Source of the DNA: Scatophagus argus
Taxonomy: Eukaryota; Chordata; Actinopteri; Scatophagidae
Direction: 5' to 3'
Length of the DNA stretch: 64,000 nucleotides
Assembly (NCBI RefSeq): GCF_020382885.2
Contig: NC_058499.1
Coordinates: forward strand, 5,875,872-5,939,871
Positions 1 through 12,493 of the stretch are shown in pieces (positions within the stretch are counted from its first letter, which is position 1; every line of letters starts with the position of its first letter). Below the pieces are notes generated by a model. The model saw nothing but the letters and a program-made list of their open reading frames with translations. It was not told the DNA's origin and made no database searches. Both the position numbers and the translations under genes were made by a program.

Positions 1-904
1 ACTTTGATGAATCCACTGTTAGAAGAGTTAAGCTTTGAGGGACTCAGCTTGCTTAAAATTTTGTGAACACAAGGATTTTGAATTTATCCGACTGTAGCAG
101 TGACTGAAAGAATCTGTGTGCTTCTGAATCTGAAACAAAGTCCGCATTTGAAGGGGAGAACTGTACTAAAACTTACTCATCCAACGTTGTTCTTTGGTGT
201 CGTACCGCAGATCTCAGAACTAAAGTGGAGGCAGATTTTGTCTCATCACTGGTAAATAAATTCATGTTACTAATCTCAGAACTAAAGACTGCGAGGGGGA
301 AAACCCTTTTCCCCACCTCACTTAATCTAATAATCTATTGCCATAACTGACAGGAAACTGTCTGTGTACTGCAGATCATCACTGTGCTGCAACAGCCTCT
401 TTGATTTCACTGAACATCAACATGGAGTTAAAGTTCAGATCCGCCCTGACGGACCATCCCGCCACATGTCCTTCACAGCAGAACAGGAGATGTTCTGCCC
501 GTCGATGGCAGATGTGGCTGCCTCTGTGCTGCATGTCAGTGCATCATTTTACTTTTTGTTTATTAATCCCTTGCACCAGTGACAACTTAAAGCGTATGCA
601 AAACACTCTGAACACTGGTCAGAATTTCTATTCTTCATTCTGGTCTTCTTACAAAAAGGTATTTTAAAGAACTCTGTGCACTTAATGTCACATTTCTGGT
701 TTACAGTACTGCTGCAAGCATATCCCTGCTGCCATATCTTTCTCAGTCTCCCTCTCTCCCTCGCTATCTCTCTGTCTCAAAGCTACATTTACTCTTTTCT
801 GCGTGTGCAAATGCAGGCATGTGCAAGACCAAGAAAACCTTCTGATTATGCTTACACGATCAGGACGGACCACACACCAGCATGCACACAGGCACATGTG
901 GTGA

Positions 905-926
905 ACACACACACACACACACACAC
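905..926. repeat. (AC)n microsatellite
   Basis: About eleven uninterrupted AC units are read directly. The flanks are non-coding. Confidence 0.9.
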
Positions 927-2099
927 CTGAGCCACACTTGACTCAGTGGGTGGTGCAGATCTCCCCAGATTTCACCTCTTTAAGCAGTGCAGCGTTCTGC
1001 AACAAGGTGGAGAAGGGTGTGCTGGTAAATCTGGGGCTTAAAGAGTGAGAGTAAATCGTTGGCACTGTGATGACAGCAAATGAGGCTGGTGCTTTTGCCA
1101 CCCACTTTTAAGTGTTTTCAAATCTCTTTTATGATTTATTTTGAGTCGTTTCATCTCTGTTCCTCACATGTCTTTCCACGATTAAATTTTTACGCTTGTA
1201 ACAACCGCCTCAATTATGATCTGTTGTAAAATCATTAAATATAAACACAGCTATTCTATCTAATACAAAAAAAAAATCACATCTCAGATATAAGCTAAGC
1301 TAAAACGTTGATTCCTTCTAGGAGATTTTAAACCGTTTCACAAAAAAATGCGTTCATGTGTAACTAATTTGCAAAGGCATTGCACACTCATTTGCAACAT
1401 TTATTTTCACTGTGTTTGGATGGAAAAGCATGCGTAAATACAGGCTTTCTGGAAAGCCCCAGTCTGCAAACCATGCGGAGCAAAGAGGAGATTCCTGCAC
1501 AGAAGGCTGTATAGACTGAACCCGGTGACCCTTGGTTTGTACTGTCCCTCCACATAGTACGCAGTCTCTCTTGGTGCTGGGCTTATGTGTTTCATTACTG
1601 TCTTTTCACTCAGAGCAGGAAAACGGGGATGTTTGTTCATATTTGTATGTATGAAAACTGTGCACAAAGAAATGTGCTTGTACCAGAAAAATAATACTTA
1701 ATACTGCTAAAATAAAACATTCATGATCAGACAGATGGGAAAATAAATCAGTAAATAAATTTAATGATTGCACCAGTTTAAAATTGAGGGGTATGTGAAA
1801 TGTTTTTAAAAAGTGTGAGATCTCCGCTTTTATCATTTTTTTCCCTTTTAGTCTATCATTAGTAGTTGTAGAGCACAGGAGAGTGTGCTCTGATGTTTTG
1901 TCTTATTTTGTTGTTTGTTTTCTTCAGGCTACTAAAAACTCAATGCGACAAAATGCGACGAAACTAACTAACTATATACATATACACTGCAGTTGTAAAT
2001 AAAAATGTGTTGTGAAGAAAACATATATAAACATGGATAAAAAAAATGTTTATACACACACTGATCATCTGAATTTGTATAATTTTAATTTAATTTTGC

Positions 2100-2227
2100 C
2101 ATACTTACTCATAATCGTTACCTTCCTGTTTTTCACACTTTTGCTTTTTGCGCTTTATTCTGTTCTTGTAAGCTGCCATGACAAGTGAATTTCCCCACAG
2201 CAGGATCAGTAAATTTCATTTTATCTG
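2100..2227 (+). repeat. Probable 3' tail of a fish LINE/SINE
   Basis: The segment ends in GTGAATTTCCCC, then a G-rich spacer, then an A/T-rich end. This matches the layout of the 3' tails of many teleost non-LTR retroelements. A similar tail occurs in the SINE near 27.5 kb and, inverted, near 15.4 kb. The 5' boundary is not clear. Confidence 0.4.
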
Positions 2228-2486
2228 AACCAGTTAAAGAGTCGGATGAGAGGAAAAACTCCTGTTCGTTTTAACCCATCTCATAGACTGATGTGACAAC
2301 ATTCGTTTGGTGGATACGCTGCCCTTAACAAATCAAATGGTCCTGATTGTTCCCAGTGACCTCTCAGCTCACGGATCACAAGTAGGATATTGGGTGGTTC
2401 AAAGTAAAAAAGAGAGGATGAATTTGGGGGACGTACAGGAAGGTGGTGGGGGGGGTGTCCTTGGTGTCTCGGAGCAGATGGTGTTC

Positions 2487-2487
2487 C

Positions 2488-2523
<36 letters not shown>
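2487..2523. repeat. (CT)n microsatellite
   Basis: Nearly uninterrupted CT dinucleotides, with one CCCT interruption. Confidence 0.9.
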
Positions 2524-2670
2524 GCTCTGTCTCTGTTTTGGTGACGTCCACTGGGAATTGGAGAGGACTTTAAGCATTCCTTTAGAGGCCAGAGACAGAT
2601 AAGTGAGTTATGCAGTTCACCACCATCTGGGCTCAGACAGCGCCTGGCCTGCAGCTGACAAGAGTGAGCG

Positions 2671-2688
2671 TGCGTGTGTGTGTGTGTA
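2671..2688. repeat. (GT)n microsatellite
   Basis: A short GT run, followed by a TATG interruption. Confidence 0.8.
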
Positions 2689-3485
2689 TGTCTATACTAT
2701 AGTAATAGTAGTGGGGAGGGAAGGGGTGTGTTTCCATAGCGATAGGTCCTATTCCTGGAGAGAGGTCTCTGCATACACTCGCATGCTGCCCTCCTCCCCG
2801 GTGCTGTGTCGTCATTGTAAACTCAGATGCTAACTTTGACAATGTTTTTTTTGTTTCTTTCTTCTTTTTTGTTCTTTTTTTTTTTGGCCCTCCAGTCCCC
2901 GCCATCATTGTCAACAAATTTCAGCCCATTCTTGTGCAGCTGACAGTGTCTTCATGGAACATAGCATCTGTTGTGAAACTGAGGGAGGGAGTGAGGGATG
3001 ATGGCAGGGGACCATGTTAGGTTTGCCAATTTCCCTATTCCCATCGTTCAGGGCTTTGTGTGCATTGTAAGATCCTACACTGCACTGCCAATTCCGATCT
3101 GCACTTGACCTGCTGCATATCTGCCTGTTGTTATCTGTTCCTTAGGTCTTTTGTTTCATTTGGGGGTTAACATGGTGCCTCTGTGTGTATAGTTTGGCAG
3201 ATTATTTTTAAAACTTAAAACTGGATTTTGTGCCTGCCTTGTTTATTCTTTTTTCAAGGAATTTAGTTGTTGCAGTTCCGGTGAAATAACAACACATCTG
3301 CAATCGCTGCCACTTCGAGCTACAATTACAGTTTTCAATGCAACTGGGCCTACTGCTGATGAAACTTTAACAACCTGCCATGACTGTAATGACTTAACAC
3401 ACATGAAAAACTGCAGGCATACAGAGCAGAGGATTTTATATGGAAAAGCAGAGTAAACACAAGCAAGTTGTTAGTGAGTGTAGAG

Positions 3486-3787
3486 CAGTAGAGCATTTGA
3501 AAGGTCAGACACTGATGTTGGACCAAACGGTCTGGATCAAAACCTCCTTTCCAGTTCATCCCAAAGGTGTTGGATGAGGTTGAGGTCCGGACTCTGTGTG
3601 GGCCAGTCAAGTTCTTCCACACAAAACTCATCCAAGTCATGCTGGAATAGAAAAGGGCCTTTCCCAAACTGTTGCCACGAAGTTGGAAGCATAGCATTGT
3701 CCAAAATGTCTTGATATGCTGAAGCATTAAGGTTTCCCTTCACTGGAAGTCCGGGGTCGAGCCCAACCCCTGAACAACAGCCCCATA
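3486..3787 (-). mobile_element. Degraded Tc1/mariner transposase fragment
   Basis: The minus-strand frame at 3537-3743 reads as the C-terminal part of a teleost Tc1-like DDE transposase. It shows GNLNA, LFQHD, VEELDWP, QSPDLN and HLWDELERR in the family order. About 14 residues expected between the second catalytic Asp (in QHD) and VEELDWP are missing, and the frame is kept. The residue expected to be the third catalytic acid (Glu before HLW) reads Gln. No N-terminal DNA-binding half and no terminal inverted repeats are seen, so this is a dead internal remnant. Family assignment is from motif recognition only. Confidence 0.85.
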
Positions 3788-4292
3788 AAGAGGTGTGTCT
3801 GGATATTTTTGCCTATATAATATATATTGACAGAAAACATACATAAGCAAATGAGTCTTAACACTTGCCATCAGCACACAAGGAGCTTCCTTACTGACAT
3901 ACAAGACGCTATAGCATAAGAGAATGGTCACGTCTCCTGAATTACACCCTGAGGTGCATCCCAATTGGAAGAATTTGGCCGTTTTCATCTTTGGCAGGCA
4001 TCTGCTGGCACTCTGATGCTCTGATGGGGTACAGTGCCACCTCTGTGAAGATAAGCTGCTGCTCAGCCCCGCGATTCACTGATTCCAATGTGTACAATGT
4101 AGACTGAATACCCACTGTGTAAGTACAAAACCCCAAAACACACACTGAGACAGTTTCCCTTCCCCTTCAGCCTGCCTCTCACTCTTTCTTAAGTCTTCTT
4201 CAAAGCAGCCTGCCGCCACATCACCTGCCTCTTTTTCCCTGCACAGCAGACTATTCATTTTTCCATCTATCCATCCATAAACATTTAAGAGC

Positions 4293-4321
4293 GCGTGTGT
4301 GTGTGTGTGTGTGTGCGTGCG
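4293..4321. repeat. (GT)n/(GC) microsatellite
   Basis: GT run flanked by GCGC and GCGTGC alternating purine-pyrimidine sequence. Confidence 0.85.
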
Positions 4322-4710
4322 TGCGCAGGCATGCAACTGTGCATTTAAGCAGGCCCTTCCTGCTGTGTAATTGCAGGCTGTGTATCAGCTCATTGGTGTT
4401 GCTGTGCGTGGAGACTAAAAGATGTTGCTAATCCGCCAAAAGAATACAGCAGGTCAAGCAGCCAGCAGCGGCTGAATTCAACCCCAGGACCACAGCCACA
4501 AATTAGGACAGGCTGACAAGGCCCCGCAGCATTCTGGGTATTGTTGTGAGCTGCCAACACGCCTCTAAAGCTGCTGGCCCTATGTGAAGGAGCAGCCAAG
4601 TGAAGGTGAAGATTAATAGTGGCTTGGTGACCCAGGAGCATGGCTATATATCTATATATCCACCAGACACTGAGCCAAAGTGCACGCCTGTCTCTGTGTG
4701 TGTTGCGCTT

Positions 4711-4744
4711 GCACACACACGCGTGCGCGCACACACACACACAC
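4711..4744. repeat. (CA)n with CG-alternating core
   Basis: CA run interrupted by GCGTGCGCGC. The whole stretch is alternating purine-pyrimidine. Confidence 0.85.
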
Positions 4745-7700
4745 CATCATACCATGTTAAAGTTCAAATGTAAAATCCAGGACAGATCATACTTTCTTCA
4801 AACTTTTCCTCATTATCTTCAGCTTGCAAGTCGCTGTTTTTTCAAAATAAAGGCGACCATGCTCGAGCGTGATGCTAGCAAATGCAAGCAGCTGACAGCT
4901 AGTGGGATGAACCCAAATTCTGACACTCCTCAGTGCTCTGCTGCCTGATGAATGATGGCCCTTTGTTGTGTGTCCCATAAAGGCTGCTATGGCCATCCCT
5001 TTTCATAGGACCTGGCGAGCAAATGTGAGGCGTGAATAGCATTAGTCCGAGTCAGTGCACCCATAGCGGTGTAGCCAGCCCTGAAAACACGGCCTGCTAG
5101 TCCTCCTCCCCAAGTTTTATGAGCCAAGATGATTGAAGGAGAAGAAAACTGCTCTGTCAATGGGAAGGGACATGGAGGAGAGGAACGAGCAGGAGACGCG
5201 TCAGGGATGGATGGATGGACAGATAAAACAGAGACAGCAGCCGTTCAACAGAGGACTCACATCCCATGCAAGAAGAGTCGTGAAGGGGAACAGGTTTGCT
5301 TCAGAGGGACTGAAAAGCATCCAAACAAAAGGAGAGAGGAGAAGAATGGAGGTGGAGGACTCTGGCTGTCAGGACTGGCGCTGGGATGGAGTTAGATCTC
5401 ATTTCTCAAGTGTCATCACACTATCTGTGTCTCCTCCTCTCTCCTCTCTGTCCAATTACTGCCACAATGAAGCAGGCCCCTTCCTGCAGAGCTGCATATG
5501 GCTCTCTGGTTGTAAAGCCATCACTCGCGAGTGAAGCTATGCAGTTTTTGATGGGTGCAGTATGTGTGAAACTCAAAGAGCCGCAGTGGGTTGTTGTTTG
5601 ACTGAGCGTGAGCTGGTGTCTCAACACGATTTCTTCTGAATGCCGACCACCAGCCTAAAACAGGCTGTAAGCAGCTGTGTATGATTAAATCATCTACTGT
5701 CAGCTTCAACTGTGCTTCAGTGATATTATTTGGTTTTCTCCCATGCCAACAGGCTCGCCCTCTGACTTAACTGAGTTACAACAAGGAAACTGACTCTCAA
5801 CACAAAGTTAAAGATCTGCTTTTCTAATAAAAGGACAATCCTGAGCTCTTGGATTTGATTTGACTTTGATGACAAAAACGTATGTTATTTGTATTATTAA
5901 TAAGAAAATATAAAGGTGATTAGAATCTCCTATGAGGAGGCACATCACACTCAAATTTAAAAACGTCTGACAGAAAGTTACGAGCCTTCTGTGCAACCAA
6001 AAACAAAAAGGAAAAGAACAAGTCCGGGTGGCTGCACGGCCCCTTTTTGTGTCAGTTAGCTTGAAATTGCCCTGATAGAAGCTGCATGTTGTGAAGGCAT
6101 TCAGGCTGCACTGCTGTGTGTCGTCTGAGGGAATGCAGCACTGGTTAAAACACACACACACTCACCATATGGTGATGGTAATCTGTTGATCAATCAAACA
6201 GGAATCAGTGTCTCTCTCAAGGACACACTGGCAGCTCTGAGTCTTGCCGGTTGTTTGGTTGTTTGTTTAGTACTGCACTGGGTGAAAGAAAACGCTTGAC
6301 ATGTCATCACATGCCTATACTTTAATACCTGAATTAATTCTAAACTATTATCTATAATCTCTCCTATGGTGCTGTAAAATACCCATGGACATGAGGTCAC
6401 AAATGAAAGAAAGATAATAATGCAGACAGGGTGTGAATAAATTGCTGTTTTAAATTGTTCTACTTAGACACATACAGCGTACATGAAGTACCATTATACA
6501 GGACGAACCTGGACTTTTTCCACAGCAGACATTTTGACTTGTCATCAGGTGGATATTAACATCGGTTGCATTCCATTTTGGTGTTGTCAGGTCCATTCAT
6601 TCCAAAGTAAACCGAACAAGATTTTGCCTTTATCTCGCACTGTAGTTCAAGGCCTAACTATGACTTAACTGGATTTTTTCACAATATAATTAATCCTAAA
6701 TAGTATTTGAGTATTTTAACATTTAAAAAAACATTTTGGAATGTGTCTGTGATGGAATGAGGACGATGGAATTTGGTGCCAAATAGTGCCAAATCAATAG
6801 CACGACCTCTTCACCTATCCAGGCGGGAAAAATGACCAAAGCCATAGAGAACAGACATCCTTTAATTGATTCTCTTTACACTGGAAAAAACAAAAACAAA
6901 AACGTGCACCTCAAGTCATTTAGCTGAGTGTTGTGTCTTAAAATATTTTTTGTTTATGTCAACAAATCTTCTATGTTTCCCGCGTGAAGCGCATTTAAGA
7001 TCTCAGCATTAATTACATACGCATGTTTACAATATCCTGCAATTATAACAGAAAATGTTTTAAAGGCAGGTAAATTAGTTTAAGGCCAAACCTCTTCGCT
7101 TCCTCATAGGCTTTCTATGGCAGCAGGCTGCATGTGTGCAATGCAGAAGCGGGACGTTAAGCCGCTCACTTCATCACGTTATGAAACATTGTAAAGGATC
7201 TGCTGTTCTTCTGCGCAGCGTTAAATCCGATCCCCTTGATGCGTGGGGAGAGCAAAGTGAATTAGAGATTGAGGGTGGGAGGCTGATTTACTCCCCCACC
7301 ACCGCCACCACCACCACCACCATCCACCCCTCTTTCTTCCAACCGAGACCAAAGTCGAGATGCAAAGAAAAGGAGGAGACAGAAAGAAGATATTTGAAAA
7401 GCTGCCACGAGTTCCCTGCCACACCGCCTCCTGCGTGGATTGAGCCGCGCTCTTTGTTATCCACGGGCATGAATACTGAGTGGATGTAAAGAGAAAAAAG
7501 GGCCGAGGAGGCGAGGAAAAGAGGGGGAAAAAACACACTGGGGCACGTCTGCATCCAGAAGAACCCAAACCCAAAATAACGTGACCTACAGACGTCCTGA
7601 GTTTCACACCCAGGACGTTTTGGTCTCTCACTCTGATGTCACCGTGATTTTTTAAGATATTTGGCATTTTGAAGAGCAAATCACATTAAGTATTAATATG

Positions 7701-10700
7701 GATTCATTCTTTAGAAACTGCTGTAGCCTAATACATTTTATTATATTAACAGAATAATATTTTACTACTCAGTTAATTAAACCCCATCAGTATTTTAGAT
7801 GCTTTGTTGTCCTCCTGGTTGTTTATTTCTTCTTTTCTTTTTGTATGTATGGCCGTGTTTTCGTGTTTCCGTTACGTGTGTTTTACCGTGACTGTGTATG
7901 ATCATTTTTTTACTTAAGGTTAATTCGACACACATCATCAGTTTGTCCCTCACACACTCACACACACACACATAGACAGCAGATCGCTCCTTGCCTTTAT
8001 GCAAACACGTGGGTCTCTGTCTGTCCACTTCACTCGTGGAGTGGATTGGGGTAGGGGGGTGTTGTGGTTGAGGGGATGGCACAGGTGTCCAAAAAAACCT
8101 ATAAACAACCCCACCCCCACTGCACACACACACACACGCAGTCCGCTCCACCCACAAAACGCTCTGGTTAAGCGCACACAAACCTTCACGTCCCACGCAG
8201 AACCTTCTGGGCATCAAGGCACAAACAGAGAGACAAAAGCAAGAAGAAATAAGATTTTTCACTGATTGTCTCCAGTTATCGAAATGTCCATCACTAAAGC
8301 TAAAACAAAAGCGGGAGTTCTGTATGTCAGGAGGTTTAAGCCCAGGTTGAAATGAAATGCATCCACATTAACGCCGTCCCGTCCGTCTTTTTGAGCCCTT
8401 CAGGGCACCGTATTCTTTAAAACAGCTGAGAATCATATAAACTGGTAATGATGTGCTTCATGCTGCCTTATAATCAAATTTTGTGGAATTAGATTATTTG
8501 CAGTTTTTCAGTAATTTCTTGATAGTTTTGATCTGCAGCTTCAAAACATACTCAGACCTGAATTCAGGCCTCAATTCGTCACGCTATAGGTAAAAAAAGA
8601 AGTTTTTCTGCGGAGGGGGGCGGCAAAGGGGGTCAGGGAGCTTTAACTCGGTGACAAAGCCTCATTTGCAGGTCAATACGATGGCACACTCGCCTCTTCT
8701 CTCCATCCAGCTCGCCTTTGTTCCCTGTCTCCTGCGCCGGTGCCAGATGGTCATGGAAAATGCTAATTCCCCTTGGCTGATTTTCCTCCTTTCTATATTT
8801 AATTGCAGTCTTTGCAGACTACCCCGTTATTTGTGTGTTTTGAGAGGAAATTGTGATTTACGTTTTTTTTTCTTTTCTCTTTTCTCTGAGATTATATTTT
8901 TAGAGGCTACATTTTCATGGAGCCTCAAAGCCAGTGTGCGCGTCGAAGTGGCAGCCAAATCATTTGCCACTTCAGACCCATACAGGAGAAAAATGTTGAG
9001 GAACTGGTGATGCATTTTACTGAGGACTGAGGCGATTTTATTCGCAGTCAGCGGGATTAGTTACTAAAGAAATAATTAACAGACTAACATAAAGACGCAC
9101 ACAGAGGACGTATTTGTCAGTTTCTAAGATAAACTTTTAGAAAAATTGCAGTCATTTAATGTTAAAAATCTCTTCTTCCAGTTACACTGATGAAAGGAAA
9201 AAATAAATGTTTTATTTTTGTACACATTTTTTTGAGAATGAACTATCTTGTAAAGTAAAATTAAATTCAAAGGAATGAAGGCCTGTTCATATTGCACCGC
9301 TTTTGTTTATGTAATGTTTATATTCACGTTAATCTGTTCGTGTTTTTTATGGTGATCACCACCTAAAAGGTCACATCAGTTTTAATTGTGACTGAAGTTA
9401 GCTGACCTCATTATGATATAGAATTTGATGAGATTAAAGTAAATAATGTTTGATTACATTTTGCTGGTGGTTGAGACAAATTAAGTTGGATGGGAGTTAA
9501 AGGTCAGACGGGAGACTGAAGGGCCCAATGAGGCTGATTCTCTCCATCAGCAGCTGCTTGTTTAATTATATTCCAGGCTTGTTAATGAGGTCTGCATGTT
9601 AGCTGTCATCTCTTTCCTTTATGTCCATCATACACACAACGGGGCTGAATTAAGTCGTGCTTGTCATACAACATCTTCAACATCAGCCCATTTGAACTGT
9701 GAAAATCCATCAGGGCACGAAATGTGAGGGCCCTGGCATAGAAATGTGTAATATTTGTGTCAGTTTTTGTGCAGTCTGAATGAAATGATCTGCTTTTGTT
9801 TAAAGTACAGATATTTTTTCTGCCTAAAGAGGAGCATGCTGAGTTGAATTTCAGACCTTAACCTGTGACCTTTGCTGCAATAGCTCAGATCCAACACCCA
9901 TTTGAGAAAACGAACGCGATTTTAAATTCTATTTATTGGGACAAATTTTATATAGTTGCACAGCTGTAGAGACAAATAAAGGAAGATGACCCCTTTAACT
10001 CTGAGGGGGGACTTGAGCCCTTGAATGTGTCCAGTCTCCAACATAGAGGGGACTTCATTAAAGTAACACATGAACAGCTGTTGTCTTTAACATGTAAACT
10101 ATTGAGAATTTAAAACTACACTGAATGGCCTCTCAGCTCCCCGTGGGCATATGGGCGTTAATTAGCTGGATATAGCCATAGATTAATTATAATATTTTTT
10201 TCGCCCATCCGTATCAATAGAGCAGCCAGACAAAGTGTCTTTTGTTCTCTGATGCAGGACATTCTGAGGTTGACTGAATGGGTCTTGGCTATGTCTACAT
10301 GGATTTGCCATATGGCAACAAAAAGGAAAGAATGGAGCCGGAGAGCGCTTTGTGTTGGAAATCAGAACAAGCCCGTCAGAGCTTATGTCTGCATAGAGCT
10401 GACAAAGTCACTCTGGCCATCAAAAGTCTCCATTTTCATCAAAACATTTCATGTCAGACAGTCGACGCAGCTCAAACAAGCGGAGAAACTAATGGAAAAA
10501 TTATGAAATACGCCTTTGTTTTGTGCGCGCTGACAGGCGGCGCAGGCCCCGGTGCGCATTCAGACACTGCTGCATTTGCCTTCTTTCAATTAAGGGTAAA
10601 CTTGCAAGTATGACCTGCTGAATGGTTTGTTTCAATAGACGAGGACAATTACAAAGACTAGTAGTTTTCTTTTTCCAGCTCTGGCAGGTGGCCTCCACGC

Positions 10701-10984
10701 CCGGTGTATCCACGGCGGGGTAAACACTGTGTGTATGTGTGTGTGTGTCTTTAGAGGGCTTGTTGAGTGCGGGTGGATGTGGGGGTGTCTTCGTGGCGGA
10801 CAAAGCGGGGATCCAAAGGCAGCTGCTGCTTCTTTAGAGGAGCGAAAGGGCCTTTAAATCCCAGCCTATATCCCGCAGCTGCCATGCTGCCCAAGGCTGC
10901 ACGTCTGAATGCGTTTTCCCCCCGCAAGGTATATGAGCCCAAAGAGGCAGACAGATACAGGCGGGGCCTAATGTACCTGCGGGC

Positions 10985-11018
10985 CCCTGGGATGGGGGGA
11001 GGAGGGGGGAGGGGGGCG
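10985..11018 (+). other. G-run block, possible G-quadruplex
   Basis: At least four runs of three or more G, including three runs of six, are separated by short A-containing spacers. This fits a G-quadruplex-forming sequence. It sits in a GC-rich patch about 300 bases beyond the likely 3' end of cdkn1c. Function unknown. Confidence 0.5.
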
Positions 11019-11331
11019 TCGTAAATGTGTGCGATAACACTGCGTTGATTCAGGAGTTTATTGTGCTTTCTTTGCTTGTGTGAAATACATTCAAGCATCT
11101 CTAAATTTGGAGCCCAAAATGAGAATGCGGTCGGCTTTCATTAAATGCACACATTTTCCTGAACAAAAACATGAGGCAGAAACCAGAAAACACAAAGACG
11201 TCTGGTCTCTCGTCTCACTTTTGAGACCAATTTGACTCAAGACCAGTTTCAAAACACCCCGAAGAAGCGAAGAGGAGTAAAAGGGACAAAAACACACCAG
11301 CAAAGCGGCGTAAAGTTGAAGTGAAAAATAT

Positions 11332-11337
11332 TTTATT
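11332..11337 (-). terminator. cdkn1c: Candidate poly(A) signal of cdkn1c
   Basis: TTTATT on the plus strand reads AATAAA on the minus strand. It is the first canonical signal I find downstream of the cdkn1c stop codon and would give a 3' UTR of about 1.15 kb. That UTR contains A/T-rich, ATTTA-like sequence between 11.4 and 11.7 kb and a GC-rich part near 11.85-12.0 kb. Inferred, not proven. Confidence 0.5.
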
Positions 11338-12493
11338 CTCATCTCTTGCAAGACATAATTAGGGCACTTGTATGAAAACACAAAAAACGGCTCAGAAACA
11401 CAAAGAAACCTATTTTTTTTCAAGTGTGAACTACTATGGGGAAGCTACATGATTGCAAAACATCACAATACAAAATGGAAATAATAAAATAAAATAAAAA
11501 TATGCCCTCTGGCTAAATCGTCAAGGCATTTTAACAAATATAAAGAAACATAAATAAATTATAAGTTAGAATAGTCTTAAAATATACATTTACAGAAAAA
11601 AACAGAACAGAAATAAACATTTATAAGCTATTGTCTCTATAAAGCTGTACACTTTTGGCCAGTGTAGACAATTCTTTTTTAAAGTAATTTAGGATTGCAC
11701 AGATGTTAAAACATTTAACACTGTCGAGTGGCTGTATGCAAAAGCAACAATGAATGCTACATTTGTACTGGATAGAAGTCATTCGGCGAAATTTTGCTCT
11801 TTCCACTCCCTTCCCTCCCCCTCAAACCGTTTCAGTCCTGAGAATCTGTTCTGGTGTTCAGGCTGCGCTCCGCCGGGGCGCACCGAGCCGCGGCGGCCGG
11901 CCGGTCGGGGCTTCTGTCTCCGGACACCGTCCCCTGTCTTCTCTTCTCCGGCGTTTTGAGTTGCAGGGGGCGGGGGTGGCGTTGGGGAGGGCACATCCTC
12001 CCCTCGATCCTCGAAAATGCGCAGGCATATAGTGCAAAACGACCTGAAGAAAAAAGAAAAGCCGATAAGTTCTCCGAAGGTGCAATTCCGAAGAAAACAC
12101 TCGAGTCAGCTTTCACAGGAGACAGCAGCAGGCGTCACCCTTTACCCTGTGCCTTTTCCCGCCACATCGTGACGCACACTCCCCTCCCCCCGACCACTAG
12201 TATTACTACAGCTCCTACTATCACTACTACTGCGATTTCACCACCACCACAAACTTTCCCCACCCCCTCACCGACAAGACTGCCTTCACCTTTTGGCTCA
12301 CGTAATCATTTACAGTCAATGATGGAAAAACAGAAGAGCTGTAAATGGCAATAATGCAGCCACCCCAAGGATGAACACGCTTCTTAATAAATAAACAATT
12401 TTAGCATTTAAGGTGTACCAAAACTTAACGGGCGAGATTTACGGATTTTAAACCGCCTGAGGTGTTTATGAAATACGATAAATCTTCATACCT

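Larger units (their letters stand above)
1..11300. other. Non-coding region upstream of the window's first gene
   Basis: I see no supportable protein-coding or RNA gene here. Open frames are short, often begin at TTG, and run through simple repeats. The region holds CA/GT and CT microsatellites, a Tc1-type transposase remnant near 3.5-3.8 kb, a LINE-type 3' tail near 2.1-2.2 kb, several A/T-rich homeodomain-like blocks between 9.4 and 10.3 kb, and a GC-rich block with G-runs near 10.7-11.0 kb. The 3' end of cdkn1c probably lies at about 11.3 kb, so this is its downstream flank. Confidence 0.7.

Noticed and set aside
7221-7679. 152-residue minus-strand frame
   Set aside because: It runs through a CCACCA repeat (Trp/Val-rich translation) and has no homology that I can recognise.
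11854-12354. 166-residue plus-strand frame
   Set aside because: It lies in the probable cdkn1c 3' UTR, is of low complexity (Thr/Pro and ACT/CAC repeats) and has no recognisable domain.
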